Below the pieces are notes generated by a model, which did no database searches, had not been told where the DNA came from, and was given only the letters and a program-made list of their open reading frames with translations. A stretch of 64,000 nt of DNA from Rhodospirillaceae bacterium. GTDB lineage: Bacteria > Pseudomonadota > Alphaproteobacteria > Rhodospirillales > JABHCV01. The translations under genes were made by a program, and so were the position numbers. Where the stretch lies: contig JABJHA010000037.1 of NCBI GenBank assembly GCA_018662005.1, positions 47,360-111,359 of the forward strand, read 5' to 3'. Shown here in pieces: positions 27,247 to 37,524 of this stretch (within the stretch, counting starts at the first letter, position 1; the number at the start of each line of letters is the position of its first letter).

Positions 27247-29415
27247 CTATGTTCCAGGTTCATTTGCCGGGGGCGTGCGTCTTGTCGGCCGATGCACCCA
27301 GGGTCTTTTTCCTCTGCTTGTATTGACTGTTTCAACACGGACTGTGCCGTTGTCTTCAAACCAGAAAGCGTGGGCACCATTGCGCCATAAGTCGAAGCGA
27401 TCAATAACCAGCCGCGGGTGAGCGCAAGCAATGCGAACTGGTACACTTGCGATCACGATATCGGCGCTTCGACAATCTTCCTCGACAGCCCCGACACGGC
27501 GGACAAGGGCAACGTTTTGTCCTCTGATCTGATAAATACAGCCAAGGAGATCACAACTCAGCGTTCCCGGTTTTTCATTTTCCAATTCTGACCATGGCTT
27601 TGCCTGATCCTGGGCCGCCCTTCTGAGCCAGACATCGCGGGTAAATTTCGCTGTTTTCAGGGAGGAGACAGATATTTTTCCGTCATCATTCCCAAGCGCC
27701 AACAAGCGGCCTTTGCCATCAATGAGAATATCCGGGCTTTGCACCCAAAGCAGCGAAGCCAGCCCGGCGACAATTCCTGACAAGCCGAACCATCGCCATG
27801 CTTTTCGCCACAAGCAGAACCAAAGGCCGCCAAGGGTAATTACGGCCAGGGCCCAGGTTTCCATGGCCGGAAGCAATGTTACCGCACCGGGCCATGACGC
27901 GACCTCGTGGGCAATGTCTATCACCGCGCCAACCCCGGCCCCCATGGGCACCAGGGCCAGATATTCAAGCCCGAACGGCATCAGGGCGAAGGCAACCACG
28001 GCCCAGGGCATAATCCAGAGAGCCGTGAGCGGTACCGCCAGCAGATTGGCGGCGAGGCTAAAGTCGGCAAACCGGTTGAAGTGAAAAGCGGCAAAGGGCG
28101 CCGTCGCCGATCCGGCAATCAGGGTTGTCAAGGCGACACCGCCAATATAGAGCAGCAATTGTGAGGTTAACCCCCTGCCCTTGCCGCTTCTTGCTTTTCT
28201 CCACCGACTTTCCGACAGTGCCTCGTAAGCCGCGACAAGCGCCGTCACGGCGGCAAATGACAACTGGAAACTGGCCCCGAGCAAGCTTTCTGGTTTGATT
28301 AACAGAATAACGCAGGCTGCAAAGGCGATCAGCCTGAGTGACAGGCCCCGGCGTTCAAAGACAACAGCCAGCAAAACCACCCCGATCATGAGAAACGCCC
28401 GCATTGTCGGTACAGTCGCCCCGGCAATCAGGGCGTAGCAAAATGCGCAAACAAGGGCCATAAGCGCCGCCCATTTCTTTATTGGATAGGTAAGCGCCAG
28501 GGGTTGAAAAAGCGCTAACAAGCCCCTGAACCCTACGAAGACGATTCCCGCAACTAGGCCAATATGAAGGCCGGAAATAGCCAGAAGGTGGGCAATTCCG
28601 GAATCCCGAAAATCCACAAGCACCTGCTCAGGTATGGCCCCGCGCTCACCAGTCATCAACGCCTGGATAACCGCACCCTGGGCTATTTGGTCAGGTTCCG
28701 CAAATGCCTCAAGAACACGCTTGCCGATCAAACTGCGCAACCGTGACAGGCTCAACAATGTCGCATGTAGCGGATTTGGTGAACTGACATCACTGGCCCT
28801 TGCTGTCACCTTGGCCGCTCCGTAAGAAAAACCAACACCGCCGATTCCTGAAAAATACAGTCGGCGCTGGAAATCAAAGGCACCAGGTGCGGCCGGGCCC
28901 GGCGGTGGTGCCAATTTGGCGCGGACCCGTATCCAGTCGCCGGTCTGTAAGGCCGGTTGTGTCCCGCTCAACACGATACGGATTTTTTCAGGCGTCATTT
29001 CAGGGCCAACCCCGCCGATCCTTGGCTTTTCCAGGGTTACCCTGTCCCCCTTAATCCTGATTTCCAATCTGACGATACGTCCCTCAACACTGGTTGGCCC
29101 CACCGCCCTGATCAGAACCGGAGCGCCGACAAAGGCGGTCCGCCACTGAGCCGCACCAAACCCGAGACAGGCAAGGGAAACGCTTATGCACACAACAGCC
29201 AAAAGCGGCGTATCGCGGCCCCGGGTCATAAACAGGGCAAGCAGCATGACAAGCAAGCATGAAACCCCTGACCACAGCGGCGGTTCGACGTTCAGATTAA
29301 AATAAAAGGCAATTCCCGCGCCCAACGCTACAGGCGTCCAAAGCACCAGGCGACTTTGTTCCCGTTCAAAAAATAATCTATACTTATTGCTTGTTTTCAG
29401 CAGCTTACCCACCAT
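27247..29415 (-). CDS. comEC: ComEC/Rec2-family competence membrane protein
   Basis: About 722 residues. After an N-terminal membrane pair comes an OB-like segment (GRIVRLEIRIKGDRVTLEKP), then the competence domain with LLAISGLHIGLVAGIVF and SLLGASFQLSFAAV, and about ten hydrophobic helices in all. The C-terminal 150 residues resemble the ComEC metallo-hydrolase-like end but no HxHxDH motif is visible. ComEC forms the inner-membrane channel for single-stranded DNA uptake. Start uncertain: ATG 29415 (used) or TTG 29436. Convergent with lexA, divergent from gltX. Confidence 0.9.
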   Translation of the reverse strand: MVGKLLKTSNKYRLFFEREQSRLVLWTPVALGAGIAFYFNLNVEPPLWSGVSCLLVMLLALFMTRGRDTPLLAVVCISVSLACLGFGAAQWRTAFVGAPVLIRAVGPTSVEGRIVRLEIRIKGDRVTLEKPRIGGVGPEMTPEKIRIVLSGTQPALQTGDWIRVRAKLAPPPGPAAPGAFDFQRRLYFSGIGGVGFSYGAAKVTARASDVSSPNPLHATLLSLSRLRSLIGKRVLEAFAEPDQIAQGAVIQALMTGERGAIPEQVLVDFRDSGIAHLLAISGLHIGLVAGIVFVGFRGLLALFQPLALTYPIKKWAALMALVCAFCYALIAGATVPTMRAFLMIGVVLLAVVFERRGLSLRLIAFAACVILLIKPESLLGASFQLSFAAVTALVAAYEALSESRWRKARSGKGRGLTSQLLLYIGGVALTTLIAGSATAPFAAFHFNRFADFSLAANLLAVPLTALWIMPWAVVAFALMPFGLEYLALVPMGAGVGAVIDIAHEVASWPGAVTLLPAMETWALAVITLGGLWFCLWRKAWRWFGLSGIVAGLASLLWVQSPDILIDGKGRLLALGNDDGKISVSSLKTAKFTRDVWLRRAAQDQAKPWSELENEKPGTLSCDLLGCIYQIRGQNVALVRRVGAVEEDCRSADIVIASVPVRIACAHPRLVIDRFDLWRNGAHAFWFEDNGTVRVETVNTSRGKRPWVHRPTRRTPPANEPGT

Positions 29416-29534
29416 TTTGAAAATATTTTGCTGCAACTGCTAACAGAATGTGATAAATAATGATTCCCGGAGGCCTCACAGGCTTCCTTCACTATCAAAT
29501 CACAAATGTTCCCATTTTTGAAACTGATACCTTC

Positions 29535-30932
29535 ATGACGATCATTACACGCTTTGCGCCTTCCCCGACAGGGTTCCTCCATATTGGCGGTGCTCGCACG
29601 GCCCTGTTCAACTGGCTCTTCGCTCGCCATCATGGTGGTAAATTCCTGCTGCGGGTTGAAGACACAGACCGCAAACGCTCAACGGAAGAGGCGGTTCAGG
29701 CCATCTACGCCGGCATGAATTGGATGGAACTGGACTGGGACGGCGAGGCGATCTCGCAATTTTCCCGCGCTGATGAGCACCGCAAAGCGGTTGATCAGCT
29801 ACTGGCGGATGGCAAGGCATACAAATGTTATTGCTCGCCCGAAGAACTTACTGAAATGCGCGAGTTGGCCCGTAATGAAGGCCGCCCCATGCGTTATGAC
29901 GGGCGCTGGCGTGATAAATCGCCTGAAGATGCGCCCGTGGGTGTTGATCCGGTTATCCGCCTGAAGGCCCCCCGGGAGGGTGAGAGTATCATCAATGATC
30001 TGGTCCAGGGTCAGGTCAAGGTTGCTAACGACCAGCTTGATGACATGGTTCTGTTGCGCGCCGATGGTACCCCGACCTACATGCTGGCCGTTGTCGTCGA
30101 TGACCACGATATGGGTGTCACACATGTTATCCGTGGAGATGACCACCTGACCAACGCCTTTCGCCAGTACCAGCTTTACCTAGCGCTGGGCTGGAACGTC
30201 CCTGAATTCGCCCATATTCCCCTTATTCACGGGGCCGATGGCGCGAAACTTTCCAAACGCCACGGAGCGCTGGGTGTTGAAACCTATCGAGACGACGGTT
30301 TCCTGCCTGAAGCCATGCGTAATTACCTGCTACGCCTTGGCTGGGCTCACGGTGATGAAGAGTTCATCCCCACCGACAAGGCCATTGAGTGGTTCGACCT
30401 TGCAGGGGTCGGCAAATCGCCATCGCGCTTTGATGTCGCCAAACTGACCAGCCTCAACGCCCAATACATGCGCGAAGCGTCATCATCCCGGCTTGTAGAA
30501 CTGATTGCACCGGCTTTAGGCGAGCGCCTTGGCCGGGACTTGTCCGGGGCGGAAATGGAACTGCTCGCAAAAGCCATGGACGGCCTGAAAGAACGCGCCA
30601 AGACCCTGATCGAATTAAGCGATAGCGCCTTTTTCTACATCGCCCCCAGGCCCCTGCAGATGAATGAAAAGGCCCAAAAACTTCTCGCCGATGACGGGCT
30701 TGAGAAGATTGCTTCCCTGCGCGCCACCCTTGCCGCCCTTGAAGGATGGAACCAGCAAGCGATGGAAGACACCGTCAAGAAATTGGCCGAAGACAAGGAC
30801 ATTAAACTTGGCAAACTGGCGCAACCCCTGCGCGCCGCATTGAGCGGCTCAAATGTTTCGCCGGGTATTTTTGAAGTGATGGATGTACTGGGACGCGAAG
30901 AGACCCTGGGGCGTCTAGATGACGTTCTTTAA
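29535..30932 (+). CDS. gltX: Glutamate-tRNA ligase
   Basis: Charges tRNA-Glu (and possibly tRNA-Gln, if the organism uses the amidotransferase route). 465 residues with the HIGH-type motif [16 protein letters not shown] at the N-terminus and the KMSKS-like motif LSKRHGA near residue 240. ATG 29535 was preferred over the upstream in-frame start at 29460 because homologues begin just before this motif. Lies between comEC (divergent) and gltA, as in related genomes, where a second gltX is often found elsewhere. Confidence 0.95.
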   Translation: MTIITRFAPSPTGFLHIGGARTALFNWLFARHHGGKFLLRVEDTDRKRSTEEAVQAIYAGMNWMELDWDGEAISQFSRADEHRKAVDQLLADGKAYKCYCSPEELTEMRELARNEGRPMRYDGRWRDKSPEDAPVGVDPVIRLKAPREGESIINDLVQGQVKVANDQLDDMVLLRADGTPTYMLAVVVDDHDMGVTHVIRGDDHLTNAFRQYQLYLALGWNVPEFAHIPLIHGADGAKLSKRHGALGVETYRDDGFLPEAMRNYLLRLGWAHGDEEFIPTDKAIEWFDLAGVGKSPSRFDVAKLTSLNAQYMREASSSRLVELIAPALGERLGRDLSGAEMELLAKAMDGLKERAKTLIELSDSAFFYIAPRPLQMNEKAQKLLADDGLEKIASLRATLAALEGWNQQAMEDTVKKLAEDKDIKLGKLAQPLRAALSGSNVSPGIFEVMDVLGREETLGRLDDVL

Positions 30933-30992
30933 GTATCAAAAAATTGTGTATAATCAAACCGGCTGACAAAATCGCTAACTGGAGGATCATAA

Positions 30993-32312
30993 ATGTCTGA
31001 CGCACCAACGCCCGTGGAAAAAAATGCCTTTACCCTAAAAGATAACCGCAATGGCGATACCTATGATCTGGATGTCCTAAAAGGAACGACCGGTCCTGAT
31101 GTCATTGATGTGCGCAAGCTGTATTCAGAGACCGGGTGTTTTACATTCGATCCCGGCTTCACATCGACGGGTAGCTGTGAATCCGCCATCACCTTCATCG
31201 ACGGCGATATAGGTATTCTTCGTTATCGCGGTTACCCGATTGATCAACTGGCGGAAAAATCTGATTTTCTCGAAGTTTGCTACCTGCTGATTTATGGTGA
31301 CCTGCCAACCGAAGATAAATTTAGTACATTCAAAACCCGGATCATGTATCACACCATGCTGCATGAACAGATCAACTATTTCTTCCGCGGTTTCAGACGT
31401 GACTCCCACCCCATGGCGATTATGAACGGTGTCGTCGGGGCCCTGTCGTCCTTCTATCATGACAGCACCGATATCAATGACCCCAAGCACCGCTTTATCG
31501 CCTCGACGCGGATGATCGCCAAGATGCCGACAATCGCGGCGACGGCATACCGTTATTCCATCGGCATGCCGTTTACGTATCCTAAAAACGACCTTAGTTT
31601 TTCCGAAAACTTCCTCTACATGATGTTCTCCAACCCCTGTGAGGAATATGTCGTCAACCCGATCCTGGCCCGCGCCATGGACCGTATTTTGATCCTGCAC
31701 GCCGATCACGAACAAAACGCCTCGACCTCGACAGTCAGGATTTCAGGATCATCAGGGGCCAATCCTTTTGCCTGTATCGCAGCCGGCATTGCTTCCCTTT
31801 GGGGGCCAGCCCACGGCGGTGCTAATGAAGCGGTGCTTAACATGCTTGATGAAATTGGCACCAAAGACCGGGTTCCCGAATACATCAAAAGGGCCAAGGA
31901 CAAGAGCGATCCGTTCAGGTTGATGGGCTTCGGCCACCGGGTTTACAAGAACTTCGATCCACGCGCCCAGATTATGCGCCAGACAGCCCATGAGGTGCTT
32001 GGTGATCTTGGTATCGAGAATGATCCGTTGCTTGATCTGGCCATGGAACTGGAACGCATTGCCCTCGAGGACGAATACTTCGTCGAGAAGAAACTGTACC
32101 CGAACGTCGATTTCTATTCAGGCATCATCTATCGCGCCATGGGCATCCCGACATCCATGTTCACGGTCCTGTTCGCTGTTGCCAGAACCGTCGGCTGGGT
32201 TGCCCAGTGGAATGAAATGATCGAGGACCCGACCCAGAAAATCGGTCGTCCGCGCCAGCTTTACACTGGTGAAGTCGAGCGTGATTTTGTCGAGATGAAA
32301 GATCGTACTTAA
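30993..32312 (+). CDS. gltA: Citrate synthase (type II)
   Basis: Condenses acetyl-CoA and oxaloacetate. 439 residues, the length of the NADH-sensitive hexameric type found in Gram-negative bacteria. Motifs: catalytic [41 protein letters not shown], and the C-terminal [15 protein letters not shown] lies 7 bases before the ATG at 30993. A TATAAT hexamer at 30949-30954 might be its -10, with only a weak TTCTTT upstream. It converges on gloA with a 4-base overlap. Confidence 0.97.
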   Translation: MSDAPTPVEKNAFTLKDNRNGDTYDLDVLKGTTGPDVIDVRKLYSETGCFTFDPGFTSTGSCESAITFIDGDIGILRYRGYPIDQLAEKSDFLEVCYLLIYGDLPTEDKFSTFKTRIMYHTMLHEQINYFFRGFRRDSHPMAIMNGVVGALSSFYHDSTDINDPKHRFIASTRMIAKMPTIAATAYRYSIGMPFTYPKNDLSFSENFLYMMFSNPCEEYVVNPILARAMDRILILHADHEQNASTSTVRISGSSGANPFACIAAGIASLWGPAHGGANEAVLNMLDEIGTKDRVPEYIKRAKDKSDPFRLMGFGHRVYKNFDPRAQIMRQTAHEVLGDLGIENDPLLDLAMELERIALEDEYFVEKKLYPNVDFYSGIIYRAMGIPTSMFTVLFAVARTVGWVAQWNEMIEDPTQKIGRPRQLYTGEVERDFVEMKDRT

Positions 32313-32716
32313 GATTTTTCGACAAGTTCGATCTTGTAACCATCCGGGTCTTCGATGAAGGCAATGACGCTGGTCCCGTGTTGCATCGGGCCCGGCTCGC
32401 GGCTAATCGTTACCCCTTCGGCCCGCATACCGTCACAGGCACCGTAAATGTCCGGTACGGCAATGGCCAGGTGGCCGAAGCCGCCGCCAATTTCATAAGG
32501 CTCGCTCTGACCCCAGTTATGGGTCAACTCGACCACGGCGTGGGTTGTTTCGTCACCGTAGCCGACAAAGGCAAGGGTAAATTCACCGCCGGGATAGTCG
32601 GTTCGACGCATCAGCTTCATGCCCAGATGGCGGCAATAGAAATCAATTGATTTTTCCAGATCCAACACCCGGATCATGGTGTGTAACAAGCGGAATTTTT
32701 CGGTGTCGGCGGTCAT
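32309..32716 (-). CDS. gloA: Lactoylglutathione lyase (glyoxalase I)
   Basis: 135 residues, VOC fold. [44 protein letters not shown] and [15 protein letters not shown] match Ni/Co-type GloA, with metal ligands His (N-terminal HTM), Glu, His (FGHLA) and Glu (IEL). It converts the methylglyoxal-glutathione hemithioacetal to lactoylglutathione. Overlaps the upstream lpxI-lpxB frame by 4 bases (ATGA) and the convergent gltA end by 4 bases, so it is the last gene of the long minus-strand series. Confidence 0.93.
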   Translation of the reverse strand: MTADTEKFRLLHTMIRVLDLEKSIDFYCRHLGMKLMRRTDYPGGEFTLAFVGYGDETTHAVVELTHNWGQSEPYEIGGGFGHLAIAVPDIYGACDGMRAEGVTISREPGPMQHGTSVIAFIEDPDGYKIELVEKS

Positions 32717-34668
32717 GATGCTGGTTCCTTTTCAAGTATCGATATTATTGTTTCGGCGGCCCGGCCCGATGGCGATGGACCACCCCGACCCAATTGCTTG
32801 AGGGCCTGATTGGCGGCCTCTATTTGCTGACTTGCAGTACTTTCATCATCAAGCAGCCCGCTTAAAGCTGCGGCCAATAAGTCGGGGCGGCACTTTTCCT
32901 GTAATAATTCCGGCACGGCTTCGCGGCCAAGAACGATGTTGATCAAATTAGCATAGGGGGTCTTGATCATCTTCCTGACAAGCCATGCCGTCAGGGGGTG
33001 AACCTTGTAGCCAATAACCGTTGGGGCGCCAGCCATTGCCAGTTCAAGGGCGACGGTTCCCGAAGCGGCAAGGGCTATGTCGGCCGCGGCAAAGGCACCG
33101 AACTTATCCCTGTCCCCTTCAACGATCTGAACATCAATATGCCAGTCCTTGAGAGTTCCGGCGATACGTTCCGACAAGGATGGCAATGTCGGTATGATAA
33201 TTTTTATACCTTCATGGCTGGCCGACACTATTTGGGCAGCCTGACAAAATACCGGCAACAGTTTTTCAATTTCACCACGGCGCGACCCCGGCAGCAGCAC
33301 CATAACAGGTGTCTGATTATCAATATTCAAACGCTTGCGAAAAGCCTCCCCGTCGCCATTATCGGCATCGCCTTCGACCACCGAATGGCCGACAAACGTT
33401 GTCGGCAGATCAAAGCGTTCAAAGTAGGGCGGCTCGAATGGCAGCAGGGCCAGCAAATGATCCAGGAACGCCGCCACCCTTTTCGCCCGCCCCGGCTTCC
33501 ATGCCCACACCGAAGGGGCGACGTAATGAACCAGCTTGATATTGCTTCCCTTTAATTTTTTGGCGACCCGAAAACAAAATCCCGGCGCATCGATGGTCAG
33601 CAGTAGTTGTGGCTTCTTGTTTAAAACATCCGCCACGGTTTGTTTGATACGCCCCATAAGTTTTGGTATGTGCGGAAGGATTTCAGCAATCCCCATAAGT
33701 GACAGTTCTTCCATGGGGAAAAGACTTTGCAACCCCTGCTCAATCATTTTCGGACCGCCGATACCGGCGAATTGAATGTCGTCCTTTTTATCCTTTAGCT
33801 GGGCCATCAAGCGGGCCCCCAGAATATCGCCGGAGGCCTCACCCGCGATCACATATATCAGCGTGCTTTCTGCTTCTATACCGATGACGAAAAGGCCCTG
33901 ACGATCGGCGGCTTCGACAACAGCCTTCATATCGACAACAAGCGCCCTGCCAGCTTCAACCGCGACCCCTTTTAATCCGGCCCGGGCGGCGGCATCAACG
34001 GTTGTGACCCCGATGGTGGGCAAGTCGGCACGGGTTTCCTGACCAGGTTTGCTGACTTTGACAAGCACTCCGCCCTTTCCTGAACGCCCGATCATGGCAT
34101 CGGTGCCATCGGCATCTTCTTCAGCAATAACCTTGCCTTCAAAGGCGATCGCGCCCTGCCCCTTGTCAGCGGCCCCGATTGACAAGGCGGCCTGTCTGGC
34201 GAGCTTTATGTCGGCAAGGTCATTTTCCGATGGTGAAACGGCCCCATAGACGCCTTTGGGAGCGATGATATCAGGCAGTAACTGATCAATCCCGACAACG
34301 CCAAAGCCTTCACCTTCCAGCGCCTTGATCAAGGCTTTCAGCAGACCGTCATCACCTAGCGAGGCCGCCCCACTGGCGGCAAAAAATTTAGTCGCCCACA
34401 AATCTGGACGCAGGTCTTTCAGGCTTGGTCTTTTAATGGCGCCAGCCATGACAATTTCTTTGACAGCGGCGTCACGAAGAACTTGCAGGGTTTTTCCTGC
34501 CGCCCCTATGCGGACCCAGGCATGAGGCACGTCATTGGAAAAAATGGCAGGATCGGTTTGCCCTTCAAAGGCAATAACAAAGAATTCCCGCCCTGTTTCC
34601 CTACAGGACCGGATAAGACGTGCAGGCAGCTCGCCACCACCAGCGATGACCCCTAATTTAGGCTGCAT
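32713..34668 (-). CDS. lpxI-lpxB: Fused UDP-2,3-diacylglucosamine pyrophosphatase LpxI and lipid-A-disaccharide synthase LpxB
   Basis: One uninterrupted frame of 651 residues. Residues 1 to about 264 match LpxI (DUF1009): KLGVIAGGGELPARLI, MAGAIKRPSLKDLRPD, TIGVTTVDAAARAGLKGVAVEAG, ending at GLFVIGIE. After only about four residues LpxB begins: LIYVIAGEASGDILGARLM, LTIDAPGFCFRVAKKL, HYVAPSVWAWKPGRAKR, LLPGSRRGEIEKLLPVF. LpxI cleaves UDP-diacylglucosamine to lipid X and UMP; LpxB joins lipid X with another UDP-diacylglucosamine. So two consecutive steps of lipid A synthesis are on one polypeptide. ATG 34668 overlaps the lpxA end by 11 bases. A missed frameshift in the assembly remains a simpler alternative. 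Confidence 0.9.
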   Translation of the reverse strand: MQPKLGVIAGGGELPARLIRSCRETGREFFVIAFEGQTDPAIFSNDVPHAWVRIGAAGKTLQVLRDAAVKEIVMAGAIKRPSLKDLRPDLWATKFFAASGAASLGDDGLLKALIKALEGEGFGVVGIDQLLPDIIAPKGVYGAVSPSENDLADIKLARQAALSIGAADKGQGAIAFEGKVIAEEDADGTDAMIGRSGKGGVLVKVSKPGQETRADLPTIGVTTVDAAARAGLKGVAVEAGRALVVDMKAVVEAADRQGLFVIGIEAESTLIYVIAGEASGDILGARLMAQLKDKKDDIQFAGIGGPKMIEQGLQSLFPMEELSLMGIAEILPHIPKLMGRIKQTVADVLNKKPQLLLTIDAPGFCFRVAKKLKGSNIKLVHYVAPSVWAWKPGRAKRVAAFLDHLLALLPFEPPYFERFDLPTTFVGHSVVEGDADNGDGEAFRKRLNIDNQTPVMVLLPGSRRGEIEKLLPVFCQAAQIVSASHEGIKIIIPTLPSLSERIAGTLKDWHIDVQIVEGDRDKFGAFAAADIALAASGTVALELAMAGAPTVIGYKVHPLTAWLVRKMIKTPYANLINIVLGREAVPELLQEKCRPDLLAAALSGLLDDESTASQQIEAANQALKQLGRGGPSPSGRAAETIISILEKEPAS

Positions 34669-35458
34669 CTTCCAGACTGGGTTGGCAAATTGAACGCGAC
34701 GAATCGGCACGAATGAAATCCACAATTTCCATAACCGGTTCGATATCGCTCATCATTTCGGCGACATCTTCCAGCCGTTCCGCCATCGTGCCTTCTTGGG
34801 CGAATAACAGTCGGTATGCGCTACGCAGTTCGTGAATGGTTTCCCGGTCAAAGTTGCGGCGTTTCAGTCCGACCACATTCAATCCCTGCAAGCGGGCACG
34901 GTTTCCAATTACCGAACCATAGGGAATGATGTCATTTTCAATGCCCGACATTCCGCCAACCATGGCATGGCGACCAATACGGACAAATTGGTGAACGGCT
35001 GACAAGCCACCGATAATTGCCCACTCATCAATCATCACATGGCCACCCAGGGTGGCGTTGTTGACGAGAATAACGTGATCCTTGATCTGACAATCGTGAG
35101 CAACGTGCGCACCGACCATAAACAGACAATTATTGCCGATACTGGTCAACATGCCGCCACCTTCGGTGCCAGGATTCATGGTCACATGTTCACGAATAAC
35201 GTTGTTGCAACCAATCTCCAGTCTGGAAGGTTCGCCGCCATATTTTAAGTCCTGTGGCTGGTGTCCGATGGAGGCAAAAGGGAAAATGCGGGTATTGGAA
35301 CCAACGCTGGTGATGCCTTCTACGATGGCGTGGGAAATCAACTCAACGCCATCGCCAAGTTTAACCTCAGAGCCGACGATGCAATAAGGGCCAATGACAA
35401 CATCTTTTCCGATATCGGCGCCCTCTGCGATAACCGCAGTTGGATGAATTTCAGTCAT
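34658..35458 (-). CDS. lpxA: Acyl-ACP--UDP-N-acetylglucosamine O-acyltransferase
   Basis: First step of lipid A synthesis: transfers a 3-hydroxyacyl chain to UDP-GlcNAc. 266 residues with left-handed beta-helix hexapeptide repeats (IHPTAVIAEGADIGKDVVIGP, then VGSEVKLGDGVELISHAIVEG). His near GAHVAHDCQIKDHVILVNNATLGGHV is the catalytic region, and the C-terminal helical domain contains GLNVVGLKRRNF. The ATG 35458 overlaps no longer coding sequence of fabZ, which stops 2 bases upstream. Confidence 0.97.
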   Translation of the reverse strand: MTEIHPTAVIAEGADIGKDVVIGPYCIVGSEVKLGDGVELISHAIVEGITSVGSNTRIFPFASIGHQPQDLKYGGEPSRLEIGCNNVIREHVTMNPGTEGGGMLTSIGNNCLFMVGAHVAHDCQIKDHVILVNNATLGGHVMIDEWAIIGGLSAVHQFVRIGRHAMVGGMSGIENDIIPYGSVIGNRARLQGLNVVGLKRRNFDRETIHELRSAYRLLFAQEGTMAERLEDVAEMMSDIEPVMEIVDFIRADSSRSICQPSLEDAA

Positions 35459-35459
35459 T

Positions 35460-35915
35460 TTATTCGTTATCCACAATCATCGCGGCGAAAGTTGCTTCCG
35501 CCATCAGGGTTTCGCCAACACGCGCCTCGCCCTTGAATTTCCAGACATTGCCCCGGCTTCTCAATTTTGTAACCGTAATCGAAAGACAATCACCAGGAGT
35601 TACCGGTTTACGGAAGCGGGCTTGGTCAACGGACATAAAATAAACCAGCTTGCCTTCTGACTCGACACCCATGGTTTGAATGACCAGTACGGCGGATGTT
35701 TGCGCCATTGCTTCGATGAGCAAGACACCTGGCATGACCGGATGGCCGGGAAAATGGCCTTGAAAAAAAGGCTCGTTAATGGTCACGTTTTTGATGCCAA
35801 TGGCACTGACGTCAGGAATGACCTTTGTGACCTTATCAATCATCAAAAAGGGATATCGATGCGGTATCATCTCCATAATCCGCACGATGTCGATATCGTT
35901 TACTTCCTCAGACAC
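35460..35915 (-). CDS. fabZ: 3-hydroxyacyl-ACP dehydratase FabZ
   Basis: Dehydrates hydroxyacyl-ACPs in fatty acid elongation and competes with LpxA for the same substrate pool. 151 residues; the hot-dog fold active-site motif [20 protein letters not shown] carries the catalytic His and, later, Glu. [16 protein letters not shown] is the N-terminal signature. It sits between lpxD and lpxA, 2 bases from each. Confidence 0.97.
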   Translation of the reverse strand: MSEEVNDIDIVRIMEMIPHRYPFLMIDKVTKVIPDVSAIGIKNVTINEPFFQGHFPGHPVMPGVLLIEAMAQTSAVLVIQTMGVESEGKLVYFMSVDQARFRKPVTPGDCLSITVTKLRSRGNVWKFKGEARVGETLMAEATFAAMIVDNE

Positions 35916-35917
35916 GG

Positions 35918-36940
35918 CTAGCTACCTTTCTTTTTGGACAATTTTTCTATTGCCGCTATACCACGCATCCACTCACGGAACGGCTGCGAGGGGGATCCAC
36001 CGATTTTTTGCCCCGGGTCAATATTGCGCATGACCCCGCTTTGAGCTGCGATTTGAGCACCAGCACCAATTTCAAGATGGCCAGCGATCCCGACCTGACC
36101 ACCCATAGCGGCGAAATCCCCAACACGGGTGGAACCTGAAATTCCGACCTGTGCGACGACAACACAGCCCCTGCCAAGACGAACGTTATGGCCGATCTGG
36201 ACCAAATTATCAATTTTCGTACCAGCACCGATAAACGTATCAGGCCCGGTGCCGCGGTCAATCGTCGAATTCGCGCCAATTTCAACATCGTCCTCAATAA
36301 TTACCCGACCCAGCTGGGGCACTTTCAAATGACCTTGTGGTCCCATGGCGAAGCCGAATCCATCCTGGCCGATACGAACTCCAGTATGGATGATGACCTG
36401 TGAGCCAATTTGCGTGAAATCAAGGGTAACGCTGGGGCCGATCCGGCAATTACTGCCAATACTAACTCCTGCACCAATGACCGTATTGGCGCCAATCCAG
36501 CAAGCCTCCCCGATACGCGCGCCCGCACCGATAGAAACTCCCGGATCAATTCTGCAACCGTCACCAATGTCGGCGGTTCCATCAATGCTGGATTTATCGG
36601 ATATATTTTCTTCGAGCGGAGCCAGCGGATAAAAAGCCCGGGCGACCTTTGCGTAGCCCCGGTAAGGATCATCCATCAGGACCAAATCCATACCATCTGG
36701 TGCTTTCGATGCCAGCGAAGGATCAACGATGCAAGCCCCCGCAGCGCTTGTGCAGTAGCTTTCGATATAGCGCTTGTTATCCAGAAAGCTGATGTCAGTG
36801 CTCGCCGCCTCGCCAAGGGGTGCCACGTTACTATACATAGCATCGCCATCAGCGCCATCGGACAGTTGTCCGCCAGCTATCTCTGCCAGTTCCTTAAGGG
36901 AAAATGGCCCGTTAACATTAAAAAAAACTGGATCGGCCAT
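35918..36940 (-). CDS. lpxD: UDP-3-O-(3-hydroxyacyl)glucosamine N-acyltransferase
   Basis: Adds the second acyl chain, N-linked, in lipid A synthesis. 340 residues: N-terminal uridine-binding domain ([23 protein letters not shown]), then a left-handed beta-helix of hexapeptide repeats ([21 protein letters not shown] onward) including GQDGFGFA and [22 protein letters not shown] with the catalytic His. C-terminal helix ends in lysines. Gap of 2 bases to fabZ and 17 to the Skp-like gene. Confidence 0.97.
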   Translation of the reverse strand: MADPVFFNVNGPFSLKELAEIAGGQLSDGADGDAMYSNVAPLGEAASTDISFLDNKRYIESYCTSAAGACIVDPSLASKAPDGMDLVLMDDPYRGYAKVARAFYPLAPLEENISDKSSIDGTADIGDGCRIDPGVSIGAGARIGEACWIGANTVIGAGVSIGSNCRIGPSVTLDFTQIGSQVIIHTGVRIGQDGFGFAMGPQGHLKVPQLGRVIIEDDVEIGANSTIDRGTGPDTFIGAGTKIDNLVQIGHNVRLGRGCVVVAQVGISGSTRVGDFAAMGGQVGIAGHLEIGAGAQIAAQSGVMRNIDPGQKIGGSPSQPFREWMRGIAAIEKLSKKKGS

Positions 36941-36957
36941 AACCGGGTTTTGCCCTT

Positions 36958-37515
36958 TTATTTAGCCGGATCGGGAACCGTAAGGGATGGCATTTTTGCA
37001 TCAAGGCGCTCGAGCACCTGTTTGGTTATCTGCAATGCCGTACCTGCCAGGATAGTTTGGTCTTTGCGCAAAATCAGCGGAATTTTCTGCTCTACTGACA
37101 ATTCGGTAACAATGACGTTCAGCACATCCTGGATTTGCCCCATCGCCTGGGCCTGGGATTTGTCGAGGTTCTGTTTACGTTGTTGAACAAGGCGTTGGAC
37201 AGCAACAACTTTTGCCTCAAATTCCTGGCGCTTTTCTGCAAAGGCTTCGGCTGATAATAATGTCCTTTGCCGAGCCAGTTCCTGATTTCCTTTTCTCAGG
37301 GTTTCTTCCTCTTTTTGAATTTCACTTTGGAAGGTATCACGATAGGCGCCAATTTGCTGGCGAATGGATTTAAAAGCCGCCGCTTCCCGCAGAATCATAT
37401 TGATATCAATGACCGCTATCCTGATTCCGGTGGTCGCATCCTGTGCTAAAGACTCATTTACAGGAGTTAAAGATATCAACCCCATAAGGGCCAAGAGGGA
37501 TAATATTTTCTTCAC
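36958..37515 (-). CDS. skp: OmpH/Skp-family periplasmic chaperone
   Basis: 185 residues. Signal peptide at the N-terminus ([25 protein letters not shown]). The mature protein is mainly a long alpha-helical coiled coil with [34 protein letters not shown] and the tentacle-like region rich in Gln and Lys, then [25 protein letters not shown]. Skp trimers hold unfolded outer-membrane proteins for BamA; the two genes are adjacent, bamA ending 9 bases upstream. A possible alternative symbol is ompH. Confidence 0.9.
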   Translation of the reverse strand: MKKILSLLALMGLISLTPVNESLAQDATTGIRIAVIDINMILREAAAFKSIRQQIGAYRDTFQSEIQKEEETLRKGNQELARQRTLLSAEAFAEKRQEFEAKVVAVQRLVQQRKQNLDKSQAQAMGQIQDVLNVIVTELSVEQKIPLILRKDQTILAGTALQITKQVLERLDAKMPSLTVPDPAK

Positions 37516-37524
37516 GAGAAACTC

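Noticed and set aside
30949..30954. TATAAT before gltA as a firm promoter
   Set aside because: Good -10 but no acceptable -35; mentioned under gltA only.
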